This document shows positions 11,601 through 23,739 of a stretch of DNA of 64,000 nt, piece by piece (the stretch's first letter is position 1; every line of letters starts with the position of its first letter). Under the pieces are notes generated by a model that was not told the origin of the DNA, made no database searches, and was given only the letters and a program-made list of their open reading frames with translations. The DNA is from Gamarada debralockiae (lineage: Eukaryota; Ascomycota; Leotiomycetes; Helotiales; Hyphodiscaceae). The position numbers and the translations under genes were made by a program. The stretch is taken from NCBI GenBank assembly GCA_002803225.1, contig NXFV01001554.1, positions 1-64,000 on the forward strand, in the 5' to 3' direction.

Positions 11601-13493
11601 TAGCTTTATGTTTGCCGGTAACTCGAGACGGCCGAGGATGCTTTCAGATATCTGAACTAAGTTTGAGACCAACCATTCCTCTACCGAGTCGACGCCGTTG
11701 AAGAATAAGGCTCATGACGCCACACGCGGACGGGACCAGTATCAATAGTCTTAAGGCGATGGGAAACCGTTCCCATCTTGTTGGAAATTTCTAATTTGAG
11801 ACAATAACTTCAAGAGATCCACAACCAACGGTGCTTCAGCTTCATCAGGATGTATTTCCCCGACCAAGTAAAGGACTTCTCCAAACGAGATTAAAACAGA
11901 CTCATATGACCCACGACATAAACACCGAACACACAGACAATACGGGATCGACACAAGGATACTGTAGGAAATCCCACGTGGTCCGAAAGTTAAAGATCCA
12001 TCTTGGGCAGAGATTGGGTTCGGAGAACCTCCCGAGTTTGAAGAGCAATCTCAGAAATTTGCATGTGCTTCGAAAAGAATGGTCGAGAAGCAAAAGTACA
12101 AGCAACAACTGTCATGCTGCACTCTTAAAAAAGCTTGTCTTGGGGTTCCTGACATGGGATGTTTGGCAAGACACCGAGTATCTGACCGAATGGATGAGCC
12201 CAGGTTCAAGAGCTTGTTGCGGGACAAAGCTGGAGTTGCAAGAAGCGTGTTGTGGATATCATCAAGCCTTTGGAAAGGCTCGGAATGCCCGCTTTCGTAC
12301 ATCCGAGATGTAGACTGGTAGATTGGTCTGTGCTTTTTTTTGCCCTGCATGACTCGGATGCGGTGTAGGCGAAGAGATATCCACATTCGCCCCATTTCGG
12401 TCGCTCATCCTCATACAAGCTTTTTACAGAGATTTCTACGCCTCTTGACAGAGACAACAACGACAACAGATGCTTCGATCTCGCATCTCCATCATATGAT
12501 TTCTCCAACATCCCTACCCAGACAGATGACTCGAAATAGACGATACTATAACATCAACAGAGCATGAAGACCCATTCGTACGCCATCAGTATCATCGGAC
12601 ACGAGCTATCCACTCACGGTGCCACGCACAAGCATCGTGAGATTGTTTTTATGCAGCTGAATTGGTTTTGTGCAGCTGAAGTGTTTTGTCAGCTGAATTG
12701 CTTTTGTCCAGCTGAATGGTGCGATGGCCAACTCTTCTCTTGGAATTGTGGTTCGCAAGTGGATATTCTGGAGAGCTGGAACTTTGTGAGATCCAGTTTT
12801 CCTCCAGTTTAATTGGATAGGGACCCGTCTAAGTCTACCAAGCGCACGAATAATTTAATGTTCAGGGACTTCTCATTCTGTATTCGTCTCCGAGCCGTAG
12901 CCTTGCTGTCGTTATCAGCAGAAACAAGAACATGTCTCGCAACCACCAAACTACTCTCTGAGACTTAAGGGACGATCCATGTCGGCATTTCTCACAGATA
13001 GGGACTTTCGTGAGATTCCAAGAGACCAAGCTTGATTAACGCAACTGGAAAGTGGAGTTATCGTTAGTAGCGCTTTCCCTGGTCCCACGATCCAGATATG
13101 TAAGTAGCAACGGCCCTTCCCGACCACCAACGCGTCTCCCTCTTTACTCTCTCAACAATTACGACTCATAATTCTTTTCCGCCTTCTTCTTTGCCATCAA
13201 TTATTGTTCTTTTTTTTTCATTTAGTACTTCTTTGAAAATTCTCTTTCGCATCCATTGTACCAAAACGGAAAGGCTTTGTCACCCTCCTTCGGCCCTTGT
13301 CTTATCAGTGGCGTACAAAGACTTTTCTCAGCGATGGCTTTGAAAGCCACACCTGCGGCATATACCTCGCTTGCATGTTGCCGACGCCCAAAATTTCTTC
13401 CCTCTAAGGTCTTACGACTTCGAATCCAAGACATCTGTGCATAAGGCTGGTCAAGACATTCCGGATCAAGTGGGAGTGTTCCAGTATATCATT
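8643..13493. other. Long intergenic region, no supported gene
   Basis: About 4.85 kb. The longest ORFs (for example 11831-12313 plus and 11128-11601 minus) show no domain, no convincing splice structure and no protein-like composition. A small tandem repeat of CAGCTGAA-containing units lies at 12652-12720. The part from about 13100 is presumably promoter and leader of the transporter gene that follows. Confidence 0.5.
12652..12720. repeat. Short tandem repeat with four CAGCTG palindromes
   Basis: CAGCTG occurs at 12654, 12673, 12690 and 12709 (spacings 19, 17, 19), each followed by AA or AAT and separated by TTTTGT-like spacers. The unit is about 18 bp and imperfect. CAGCTG is an E-box-type palindrome, so this could be a bHLH factor binding array or a decayed minisatellite. 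Confidence 0.7.
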
Positions 13494-16346
13494 ATGTTGA
13501 GTGAATATACTACCGCGAGTGAAGGAGAGGCAGTCCAACGCTATGAATATAGCGAGCTTTCCTCCGAAGAACACAGCACCGAGCTGAGTGCAAATCCAAG
13601 CAGGCCAGAGAGCGCACAGGGGAATCCTCCTGCCAGACGAGGAAGAGTGCGGTTCAACAGTACCAGTGAGGCCAATGATCCAACAAACCACAAATCCAGG
13701 TTCCCTTTGCACGACAACTCCGTGTCCCCACCTGCCCTGAAGGCCCCTAGACATGTGAAGATGAGCTCATCTCATTCGAGGAACAACAGTGTTACCAACC
13801 TGTCGAGACATACCTCCGAGACAGAGAAAGAGAACCCATTCTCGGATCCCAGGGACAGCTCCGTGCTCAAACCAAGACCAAGTGTATTGAGGAACAACTC
13901 GGTGGGAAGCTCCATTGGGGGTTTGGATGGTATTGATGAAGCGAATGAGAAAGCCTTCTCTGCATTGGCCGCCCAGGAACGAGCACAGGGGATAGCATCT
14001 TTAGTTGGAAGTCACTCAGCACCGGCTTCAAGGAGGAATAGTCTGGATGAAGATGAGGACGCAGACACCATACGGAGACACCCAATCAGGCTGGACCACA
14101 TCTCCTTGGTTGACTTAGAAAAGAAGAGAACTTTTGACGATGTTCCATTTGAGGAAAGTGACGAGGACGATGTACAGCACAGTGCAGAACCGAAGGTGTC
14201 GAGTAGTTCAGAGGCTCACAAATTGGTGAGGGCACATACAAGGAGAGGCTACTCTGATGGATTCAGGATGCGCTCCGAACCCAAACCGGGTTTGATTTCC
14301 GGACAAGTTACTCCGAACGAAGAAATTCCAGAGCATTATGTGCCGCGTCCTCAACAGTATCGCGGTGGTGTGCTATCATCATTGTTGAAACTCTACAACG
14401 CCAACGATGGACCAAGCTCGAGAAGACAAAGTGAAGCATCGATAGGCACTCTATCGGCCGGGTCCTCGCCAGGAGTCACGACACCCAAGAGCAAGCAAAC
14501 CAAATGGTACAATCACAGGACCCAGTCTCAAGACACGTTGGCTGGGCTCATCCAAGCCAGCAATATCCTCGGCGCACCAGGAGGCGTTAGGATACCCAAG
14601 AAAACTGGACCGGCCAGACCTGGTATGGGCAGGGGGCCTCACAGTGGGCGTATCATCGACTCGGCCACGTCGAGAATGAGCAGGCCAAGGTTGGAAGATG
14701 AGATCAGGATCACAGTACACATTGCAGAGATTCTCAGCCGACAAAAGTATCTCCTGAAGCTGTGCCAGGCTTTGATGAGCTACGGAGCACCAACGCATCG
14801 ACTCGAAGAATACATGAAGATGAGCGCCCGCGTTCTGGAAATTGATGGGCAATTTCTCTACATTCCTGGCTGCATGATCATCTCCTTCGATGATGCCTCA
14901 ACTCATACGACCGAAGTCAAGCTCGTCAAATCAGCTCAGGGCGTTGACTTGGGCAAGCTCAAGGATGTCCATGAGATTTATAAGGAAGTTGTCCATGATG
15001 TTATTGGAGTCGAGGAGGCCACCCAGAGACTGGATATGATTATTCATGCCAAGCAAAAACACAACAAATGGCTTCTAGTCGTTGTTTATGGATTTGCCAG
15101 TGCCGCTGTTGCGCCGTTTGGTATGCCGTCTACCTCAACAACCCTTTTTGAATCCCACTGACCGTTTGATAGCCTTCGAAGGACGCTTGATCGACCTGCC
15201 GATCGCCTTCTTCTTGGGATGCATTCTTGGATTTCTCCAACTGATAGTGGCACCAAGATCCGACCTCTACAGTAACGTCTTCGAGATATCTGCGGCAGTA
15301 TTAACTTCCTTCGTCGCTCGAGCCTTCGGTTCCATCCGCGGTGGAAGCATTTTCTGTTTCTCCGCTCTAGCTCAATCCTCCATCGCCCTCATCCTCCCTG
15401 GATACCTAGTACTCTGTGGATCTCTCGAACTTCAATCTCGGTCAATGGTCGCTGGCTCCGTTCGAATGGTCTATGCCATCATATACTCCCTCTTCCTTGG
15501 ATACGGTATCACCATCGGCACAGCTCTCTACGGGCTTATGGACGGCAATGCCACCAGCAATACGACTTGCACCAATCCAATTAACAGCTACTGGAAATGG
15601 TTCTTTGTTCCTGCTTTTACCCTCTGCTTAACGGTTATCAACCAGGCCAAGTGGAAGCAGACGCCTGTCATGCTGTTCATCGCTTTTGTGGGCTATATCG
15701 TGAATTTCTTCAGTGCGAAGCACTTCCCGTCATCACCACAAATTTCCAACACGTTGGGCGCTTTGGCTGTGGGAGTTCTCGGGAATTTGTATTCACGAAT
15801 GCGCCACGGTCTTGCTGCCGCTGCTTTGTTGCCTGCCATCTTCGTACAGGTCCCGTCGGGACTTGCAGCTTCAGGATCTCTGTTGGCTGGACTGGGTTCC
15901 GCTGACCAAATTACCAATTCTATGACTTATTCGAATGGTACGGCGAAGATTACGGGGACGAGTTCGGTGAGTAATCAGTCTTATTTGAGCAACTTCGATG
16001 CTCCCCCACCCAAGCATTTCTACACCCTTGGATGGTTTGTCTCTACCTTCGTTGGGGCTTTCCTTCGTCAGGAGATCTCTCGACATATATGTCTCTGACC
16101 TATCACTTTGTCACCGCTATTTATCAAATTACGTGAAGGACTTGCAATTTGGCCTGCAAACGAATCCTTGCTGACATCTCTTCACCGCAGGTTGCCGTCA
16201 CATCAAGCACCGACCTGAACACCATAGTTTTTAATGTTGGTTACAGCATGATCCAAGTCGCGATCGGCATCACCGTTGGATTGTTCTTGAGCGCACTGAT
16301 TGTATATCCGCTTGGAAAGAGGAGGAGTGGATTGTTTAGTTTCTAA
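13494..16346 (+). CDS. prm10: Prm10-like membrane protein, ThrE/DUF1212 threonine-serine exporter family
   Basis: Exons 13494-15120, 15173-15966 and 16191-16346 (introns 52 and 224 nt) give 858 aa. The first in-frame ATG is 13494; the open frame upstream has none. Residues 1 to about 400 form a Ser-rich, charged disordered N-terminus, as in fungal Prm10 proteins. Next come the cytosolic ThrE domain (ILSRQKYLLKLCQALMSYG...YIPGCMIISF) and, after the first junction (VAPF/AFEGRLIDLPIAF), about ten hydrophobic segments. The C-terminus, NVGYSMIQVAIGI to GKRRSGLFSF, is typical of the family. Bacterial ThrE exports Thr/Ser; the fungal substrate is not established. The second intron is unusually long, and its first 132 nt stay open in frame. 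Confidence 0.9.
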
Positions 16347-17579
16347 AAGTATTTGTTCAACTTGAGTTATGTTGCGAGAGTATCGGCCTACCGGACGATT
16401 TCCGCAACAAGATTTTGGGTATTGTGGATATGGGTTTGTTTGGGGGTTAGGATGAAAAGCAGGCGTAGATGATTTTGGGTTTGGTTTTGAAGTTCGGTGC
16501 ATGGGGCATTTTTAGATGGGATGGTTTAGATGGCTGGTCGCCTGGTGCATTGGATGATAGCATTTTTGGGGATATGAGTGGAAAGAAGTTCTATGGGTAC
16601 TTAGAAAGGGGAGAAGAGAATATAATCACTTCGTACTCTCAATGAGAAACTCTTGAGACGACAACATAGTGTCCCACGCCAACACTCTTATCCTATTGAT
16701 CCAAGCTGTCACGTTTCCTGTTCTCTCTCTTCCGTCTCCAACTTCCGTTCAACATTCGAGTTCAAGTAACGACACCGCCATCGCCCCATCGCTCCATCAC
16801 CCCATCCCACGTCGCACAAAATCTACCAAAATATCCACCGGTTTATCTCCATCTCACTCCATCTCCACTCACCGCTCCCCGGATCTCCGGAGTCTCGCCT
16901 GTTTACCACTCCCACAATCATTAACCTTGTTACACAACTTGCGATATGCAACAAACTCCTTCTCCCTCGCCATACTCCCGTGTCTTTTAGAGCTACATGA
17001 CTCGTGTGCGTCGAATACGAGTCCTCACTCCCTAATAAGACGAGGCTGACAAACAGCCAGAACCAAGGTTTCGAACACTTGTTCAAGCCTCGTGGCTGCA
17101 TGCGGCATGCCGATGGGCTAATGCCAAGGCCAAGGTCGTCTCATTCCGCCACAGACACGGTTGATGATCTAGGTCGGCGATGTTACACAAATGTGGTGAT
17201 GGCTGATGGCACGGGACATGATGGCGTTACACAGTCGTTACACTGCAGGACATACTGGGCAAACGAAACGTGACGACGTGTGTGATTCGTGCCCGATTTT
17301 GGTGGTTGAGTAATCACCCCGCGTTTGGCTTGGGTTCTTGAGTCACCGCGTTGCAGAGGCTATTTGAACACAAGGCTCCCCTCATCTTCTTCGAATTCAA
17401 AGGTTACGTGTTAACTTTGTTAACTTGCCGTCGTGAATTCTTCCCGCTCTCTGTCTCAGATCTCATAACATCACCAAATCTCAACTCCTCACCTCGATAT
17501 CCCTCCACTGGACTTCATCACAAACCAAATCCAACAACACACTGCATTCTCTCCAATTTACGAAGCAAACACAATCAAA
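16347..17579. other. Intergenic, no supported gene
   Basis: About 1.2 kb holding the terminator region of the transporter gene and the promoter of the VOC gene. The 126-aa ORF at 16669-17049 is C/T-rich low-complexity sequence without features and is not called. Confidence 0.5.
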
Positions 17580-18184
17580 ATGCCAATTTCACATGTTTCC
17601 CTCCCCGTCTCCTCCATTGCCGATTCCACGGCCTTCTACCTCGCGGCCCTCAAACCGCTCAATTACGATGTCTTCATGAAGCTCGATGCCACAGTGGGTT
17701 TCGCGCCTAAGTACGGTTCGCCTGATTTCTGGATCCATCGGTGCCCCGAGCAGAAGGGAGCTGGGAAGGAGGTCCAGAAGACGCATGTTGCTTTCGTGGG
17801 GAAGAGTCATGGGCATGTGAAGGCTTTTTATGAGGCTGCTTTGTGAGTTCTCCCCTTTCTCATTTCTTTGATAATTGTTGTTTCTTTATTTTGTTCCGGT
17901 TTTGGAAGTGGGCCCGGAAAGTGCAGACTGGATGGTAAGGGATTGTGCTGATGAATTGGGTGAATAGGAAGGCCGGGGCTAAGGATAATGGCAAGCCTGG
18001 AGAGCGGGACTATGTTAAAGGATACTATGCCGCGTATGTGTTGGATCCAGATGGGAATAATGTCGAGTGTTTGTACTATCAACCGTTATGGTTGTCTGCA
18101 CTTCAGGTGGCGCCGATGGTGCTTGGTGCTGTTGCTGTTGGAGGGTTGAGCTGGTTGGCTGGTGTTAAGGGCTGGGTGGTCTGA
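17580..18184 (+). CDS. VOC/glyoxalase-fold protein with C-terminal hydrophobic tail
   Basis: Exons 17580-17842 and 17968-18184 (125-nt intron) give 159 aa. The start MPISHVSLPVSSIADSTAFY is the classic first strand of a glyoxalase/bleomycin-resistance (VOC) domain. HVAFVGKSHGHVKAFYEAAL and GYYAAYVLDPDGNNVE complete the fold. The metal-site positions (His in SHVSL, His in THVAF, Glu in NNVECLYY) look present, so metal-dependent activity is plausible, but the substrate cannot be inferred. The last ~30 residues (LWLSALQVAPMVLGAVAVGGL...) are hydrophobic and resemble a tail anchor, not part of a standard VOC domain. The gene converges on the dynactin p25 gene. Confidence 0.88.
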
Positions 18185-18575
18185 GTTGGAGGAGAGCGGG
18201 CTCGTGTTGAATGGCATTGAGGGATGTGGGTTGTGATTTTTGGCAGGAGTTTCGAGGTATGGGAGTTTTACTTCTTTAACGACCCTGGAAAGGAAAGATC
18301 AGTCGGTCATTTGTGAAGGGGAAAATGCGCTTCTTGAATGGTCTTTGATGCGAATGCAAAAAGTTCCTTGATTGCAGAGTCTCTTCGGCTTTATACTTCG
18401 TGAATCGTAAGGCTCCAGCTCTTCGGATGAGATGCTTCATCTAATGATCTACGAGCTCTCACAGCATCACATCATCTCCAAGAAAACCAGTTCATAGAAC
18501 TCAACTTAAAATGGGTATCATATATCTCGCGCCCCTCTTGACTCTCCCCATCCCATCCCAACCCTCCATTTGCCC
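18185..18575. other. Convergent 3' intergenic region
   Basis: 391 bp between the tail ends of the VOC and dynactin p25 genes. It should hold both polyadenylation regions; I see no gene or clear structure. Confidence 0.5.
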
Positions 18576-19362
18576 CTAACTCGGCGCATTACCAATCCCC
18601 CTATAAACCTCCCTCAAATCAAAGCCCTCAATCTCCCCCTCCGCAATCTCACCAACAACCCTTCCCGGCCGTCCCGCCACAATCGAAAAGCTCGGAATCA
18701 CCATATTGGGCGGCACGACCGTCCCATCCAGTATCTTGACAAAATCCTTTATGATAGCAAATTTGCCAACCACGCAGTTGGATCCGATGTTGACGTGAGA
18801 TCCAATGAGTGCAGCCTCGATGATAGAGCCGGGACCGATGAAGACGTGATCTGCGATTTTGAGGGGGTAGTGCGAGAATGTCCTGCTCACAACACCATAC
18901 TCATCAGCCTTCTAGTTTCTTTCATTCCTTGACGATTGTCCCGATCCAACGAAACTCATAGGGACTCTGCCAAAGAGAAATAAATGTGGCGTACCCTTTA
19001 TACAGCTTCCCCGGCGGTCTCAGCTCGCAACCCTTACTAAAGAAACAATACCGCCCAATCGCAACCGCAACCGGATTCCCCTGCTTCTCGCTCGCGCTCG
19101 ACGATGGGTATGTACGTAGCAGATCGCCGCGAATAATTACTTCGGCCTGGATTACGGTCTTACCGCCTAGGATGATGTTCGTTGTGCCGATTATTTGGGA
19201 CCGGCGGGAGACTTTGTTGCCTGTGTCCTGGCGGGGTTGTGAGCTTGATTTCCGGAAAGGGGTTTAGGGGATTCGAGAGGGTTTATTGGGGATGGGGGAG
19301 ATGGTAGAGAAAAGGCAGCTTACTGTCTCGATGTACTCGCCCTTGGCCTGCTTTTTGGACAT
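18576..19362 (-). CDS. DCTN5: Dynactin subunit 5 (p25)
   Basis: Pointed-end subunit of dynactin, the adaptor complex linking cytoplasmic dynein to cargo. Exons (minus) 19362-19324, 19227-18995 and 18882-18576; introns 96 and 112 nt; 192 aa, the usual p25 length. Translation begins MSKKQAKGEYIET, joined to DTGNKVSRRSQIIG. The body is a left-handed beta-helix of hexapeptide repeats (NIILGGKTVIQ, VIIRGDL, GRYCFFSKGCELRPP, DHVFIGPGSIIEAALIG, VLDGTVVPPN). It ends with the family's FSIVAGRPGRVVGEI. In filamentous fungi p25 is needed for dynein-driven early endosome movement. The first coding exon is only 39 nt and would be missed by simple ORF calling. Confidence 0.93.
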
Positions 19363-19823
19363 GGTTGCTACATGACAAGATGGGGTTGTTGGACTGATGT
19401 TGAAAGTCGCGTGCAAAACGGTAGTTAACAACTACGTCACGTGCGCTCTAGTTTTCGATCTTCAGACCACTTCAGGGAATCAAAGCTTGAAATGTGGAAT
19501 AGTATTATTTTTTTCCAATGTGGGTTTGATTCATCTAATGGGTTACTCCCCATTCCGTAATGCTGCAAAGCCATAACCCTTCTTTTCATAACCCATACAA
19601 GTTATAAGCCGTATCCCATTCATAGCAACATGACACCCAAACAAAAAACGTCCCTACTTCTCCCGTCCCATCGTATCGTTTAACAGCCTTAGTTTACTGG
19701 TCCAAAGGGACGGTCATACAATGGATATGCTGACACAGGTAATTTCGTCGTTCCGTTCCAAGCCCACCTAATCAACGCGCCCTGACTTATCAAGTCTGTC
19801 AGCTTCTCCCTTTTCAACGTTGC
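19363..19823. other. Intergenic between dynactin p25 and F-box genes
   Basis: 461 bp. It holds the 5' region of the p25 gene and the 3' end of the F-box gene. No gene seen. Confidence 0.45.
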
Positions 19824-21502
19824 TCAGTTAACTAACAATGAAGAAGGATCTCCGGCCTCAGCACCGTCTTCAGGTTCAGGCTCAAGATCCTTCGCGTCCC
19901 TCACAAATACTCCATCTCCAGCAACCTTCCAGCCATTTCCTGCTCGCTTGACGTACTCGACGGCCATGTGCCAAGCATCCGTGTCGGCAGCATCTCCGGA
20001 TTCGAAAACCTGAAGGTACTTATAGTTGTTCATGGGCGGTGCGTTGAAGAGCTCGCGCATGAGCAATGCATAGCAGCTATTTCGCTCCATCCAGAGGTCT
20101 TGCATCTCGACTTGAACCATCTTACTCGGGATCTCCAAGATATTGCTTCGTGGGACCAGCTGAACGTACAAGCTATCTAATCTTGGGAGGTGTCTTGTCA
20201 GCGAAGAGAAGTGGGATGCCATTGGGAATATGCCGATATATGACATCTCTCGGATAGTTGGGCTAATGAGAGCACCTGAAGGCCGATCGTCTGCTCCAAC
20301 CATATCCGAAAGAATCTATTGCCCTTGTCAGTATGCATAATGTTCAAGAATCGCTAGGTTCTGCTTACAGATGGTGCTTGTCTCAGCCAAAACTCATATG
20401 TAGAATAAGCTTTGATGAACGAGCCTTCATTGAGTAATAGGGAGGACCATGGTCGAATTTCGAACAGAGTAGAGGATTGCGGATGGGGAATCTGCCACGG
20501 CTCAAGCTCATTATCGAAGAGCCGTTGAGGCTTAGAAGAGGATGACTCGGGTACAGTATCTGTCGGACCTTGTGAATTTTCCGGGCTGTCACTAATAGTA
20601 GCAACTGCAGGTTCGTGCTTTAGAAGGTCTTCTGGGACGTTCTCAACTGAAAATGTGGTCGTGACCGGCTCAACTACTTCACGAGCTCCACTGCTTGTCG
20701 GATATTCGTTGGGAAGCACACCTTTGTCGCTAATTGCTGGTTGACTCGGAGGAGCTGAAGGACGTCGTAAGCGAAGGTAATGGCAAGGGCAATCAAAATT
20801 CCAAACATCTGCTACATAGACATGGCAAGAGGTAAATCCACCGAGAACTTCCGGGTGAGCAATAATGAGCAATTCAACAGGATCAATGGTCTGGAAGAGT
20901 GAGCGCCAGAAATTTGCGAAGATGTCCAGATTATGCTCTGGAACATCGTCGTCCCCGGTTATTGTCCTATCCTTAACCACAACAACGAAGGTTGTGATGG
21001 CCTTCAACAACGCGTTTTTGTTCACAAACTCCAGGAAAGGCCGGATTTCTTCGTTGAGATTGCGAATTGCCATCTTTGGTTCTGCCTTCTCGACGACAAA
21101 ACGTCCATGTTTGAAGAGTAATGGCAAGATCGCTTGTCTCCATCGCTTGGAGACACGAGACAAAGCCTTCAAGTCTGCGGTTTCAGCATCTGTCAATTCG
21201 AATACGGGCTCGTCATCCAGGATTGCAGAGGGTTGAGGCATGTCAAGGAAGCCAAATATCTGCGAGAGAAGCTCGTTCGGGAGGTCTTCGATGGTTCTAG
21301 GTTTGGATGGCCCTTTTGATGTAATGGGAGGGTCTTGGATGTTTGTAGGTTTAGACTCTTCTGTCACTAGAGGAGTCTCGAGATCCAGCGATTTTGTCGC
21401 TGCCACCATAGTCGGCTGGTCGTTGGAGGTAGTGGAGGTTGTTGTCACATCGTCGGTCAATGTCTTCACCGCGCCTGCATCTGCCACGAGCTTCTCTGCC
21501 AT
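19824..21502 (-). CDS. F-box domain protein
   Basis: Exons (minus) 21502-20369 and 20315-19824, with a 53-nt GT-AG intron (20368-20316), give 541 aa. Residues 1-65 are a Thr/Ser-rich disordered leader. An F-box starts at about residue 71 (IEDLPNELLSQIFGFLDM), followed after an acidic insert by the second half (LKALSRVSKRWRQAILPLLF). The rest is a weakly conserved fungal C-terminal region, with a proline/serine-rich stretch around 255-330. By family, it should bind Skp1 and present substrates to an SCF ubiquitin ligase; the target is unknown. It is divergent from the MetE-like gene, with 886 bp between the starts. Confidence 0.88.
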
Positions 21503-22388
21503 GTTGGTATTCTGTCGGAGCTTGACTTAAGCTGGTACACGTATTTGGAGCTCGATGTGCCAAACGTCACGCAGGTCGTCTGAGGGGGCAGTGGTCGTTC
21601 AATTCGAATGAGAGATTATGTGTGCTACAAAGGATCATCAACACCGTGTTACACCACTTCTGGAACAGAGGTACGTACCAATAGTCAATACAGCAAACAA
21701 TTGAGGCTCAAAGGCGTCGCATAAGCTTGATGGTGGAATTGGGAGCGTTAGGTCTGGTTGGGAGGATGTTGGTGTGCGTTTATGGCGTTGCTGACGGAGC
21801 TTTGACACATTCCAAACAGGGGAGCTTCCCCACAAGGATCGGCAAATCCAACTGCAGACTTTCTGCTGCTTAACTCGTTTCCACTTTTTCTATTTCCCCA
21901 GTCCAAAGGAACAAATGCAGAGCAAAGTACCAGAAGTGTTTGGCACAAACTCTTGCTTAATGCATTGACGTACGATACAAAAGCGCTGATGTTTGAACTT
22001 CGAATTCGCGGGCGGTTTTTATTCCAAATGAAGCAAGAAAGGATGCATTCTGCCGACGAGGATCAAGGCCAGGAAGGTCAGCCTTCCAGCGCCTCGGAGT
22101 GGAGGAAGCTTTGAAGGCTGAACCACCGCATACACCCAGTGGCACATCATTGGCAGATGGAGAAAATAAGAGGAGGGGCAATGACGCAGCAAAAGCCGAG
22201 AAGTCAAATGTCCCTAACCCCTCCTCCCCGATGGCGGGTGCGAAGGGGGACGAATATTTAAGATGGGATGGCTACTCTGTCGCAGGCTTTGCTACAATCA
22301 CTAACTTTCTCATAACCATTGACGTTTATAGCCCTGAACACAGTATCAAGGACCCGTCCTCTGAATCCAAAGCTACGTCACCGTCATT
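21503..22388. other. Shared divergent promoter region (F-box / MetE-like)
   Basis: 886 bp between two divergent start codons. Short ORFs are present but none has protein-like features. The region presumably carries both promoters and leaders. Confidence 0.5.
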
Positions 22389-23739
22389 ATGTCTGCGACG
22401 CCCCACCAAAGACCTCCTTTTCGGGCAGAGCACCTTGGGTCACTTCTGCGCCCAGAACCACTTCTCGATCTTCGACACAAGATCGACAAAGGACAAACAG
22501 GTCTGGAAAAGGATTTAAAGGCAGTCGAAGACACCTCTGTCAAAGAAATCGTCAAAGAGCAGTTGGACCTGGGCTTCCATGCTGTGTCTGATGGAGAATA
22601 TAGACGCCATATGTTCTGGTGTGTTGTGGTTGCATGTGAGTCAAGTTGGAAAGCTAACTTTCTTTTCAGGGGAACATTCTTTCCAGGACTCGACGGCTTC
22701 GAGGAAATCCAGAATCCAGATATCGATATCTTCAGAATGTAAGAAATGCTTCCAACTAGACACAGAGCTTACTGACCAAAATTTTAGGTACGTCCCAGAT
22801 ATCGCAGCCTTCACTGAAAGCGGACACAAACCTGGAGAGACTGTTATTTGCACAGGGAAGATCAAGCATGTTGGAAGCACATACGTGGACCAGTGGAACT
22901 ATCTGAAGAATCTTCTACCTAAAGAGAGACAGGGCGAGGCAAAGCTCACTCTAGCAGCTCCCAATTGGTATCATCTGCGCTACAAGACAGGAAGAGCGTA
23001 CCCGAAAGACGTCTATGCCTCCGACGCCGAATATTTCGCAGATATTGCGGCAGCGTACCGTACCGAGCTTAAGATCCTGTATGACAACGGCCTTCGAAAT
23101 GTGCAAATCGACGATCCTAATCTTGCTTGTACGCTCTTTCTTGTTATATAACGTGAATTAGCTGACAAGTGTGTAGACTTCTGTTCCGAGAAAATGCTAA
23201 AAGGTTTCAAAGACAACAACGAAGACTCTGACGCCCTGCTCGACGCTTACATCAAGCTCTACAACGACTGTCTCTCTGCTCGCCCCTCCGACATGCACGT
23301 CGGCGTACATCTATGCAGAGGAAATTTTGTCGGCGGACGACATTTCTCTGAAGGTGGCTACGATGCAATCGCCACAAAGCTCTTCCGCAATTTGAACGTT
23401 GACACATACTACCTCGAATACGACACAGCACGAGCTGGAGGCTTCGAGCCTCTCAAGGAGGTACCGGCGCATAAGAATGTCATTCTGGGCTTGATCACAA
23501 GCAAGTTCCCGAAGCTGGAGGATTTAGAGGAGATGAAGAAGAAGGTCTATCAAGCGGCGAACTTGGTTGCAGAGGGTAGTGGCCAGACGAAGGAAGAGGC
23601 GCTGAACAGGTTAGGTGTGAGTCCGCAGTGTGGATTTGCTAGTCATAGTGATGGGAATAATATGAGCAAGGAGGATATGATTAAGAAATTGCAGCTAGTG
23701 AGGAAGTTGGCTGATGAGATCTGGCCCGGTCAGCCATGA
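22389..23739 (+). CDS. Single-domain cobalamin-independent methionine synthase-like (MetE C-terminal/UROD-fold) enzyme
   Basis: Four exons (22389-22618, 22670-22738, 22788-23128, 23177-23739; introns 51, 49 and 48 nt) give exactly 400 aa. It corresponds to the catalytic C-terminal barrel of MetE alone, as in bacterial YxjG/YxjH-type proteins, not the ~760-aa two-domain MetE. The N-terminus (FRAEHLGSLLRP) and SDGEYRRHMFW fit that family. The zinc ligand set is complete: His258 and Cys260 (VHLCRGN), Glu294 (YYLEYDTARAG) and Cys365 (SPQCGFASH); the substrate loop QIDDPNLAYF is present. A zinc-dependent thiol methyltransfer is likely; donor and acceptor are unknown, because the N-terminal half that helps bind folate in MetE is missing. 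Confidence 0.92.

Noticed and set aside
11128..12511. Several overlapping ORFs of 70-160 aa on both strands
   Set aside because: No frame shows consistent codon use, domains or joinable exons.
13371..13493. N-terminal extension of the Prm10-like ORF
   Set aside because: The extended frame starts with TTG; the first ATG is at 13494.
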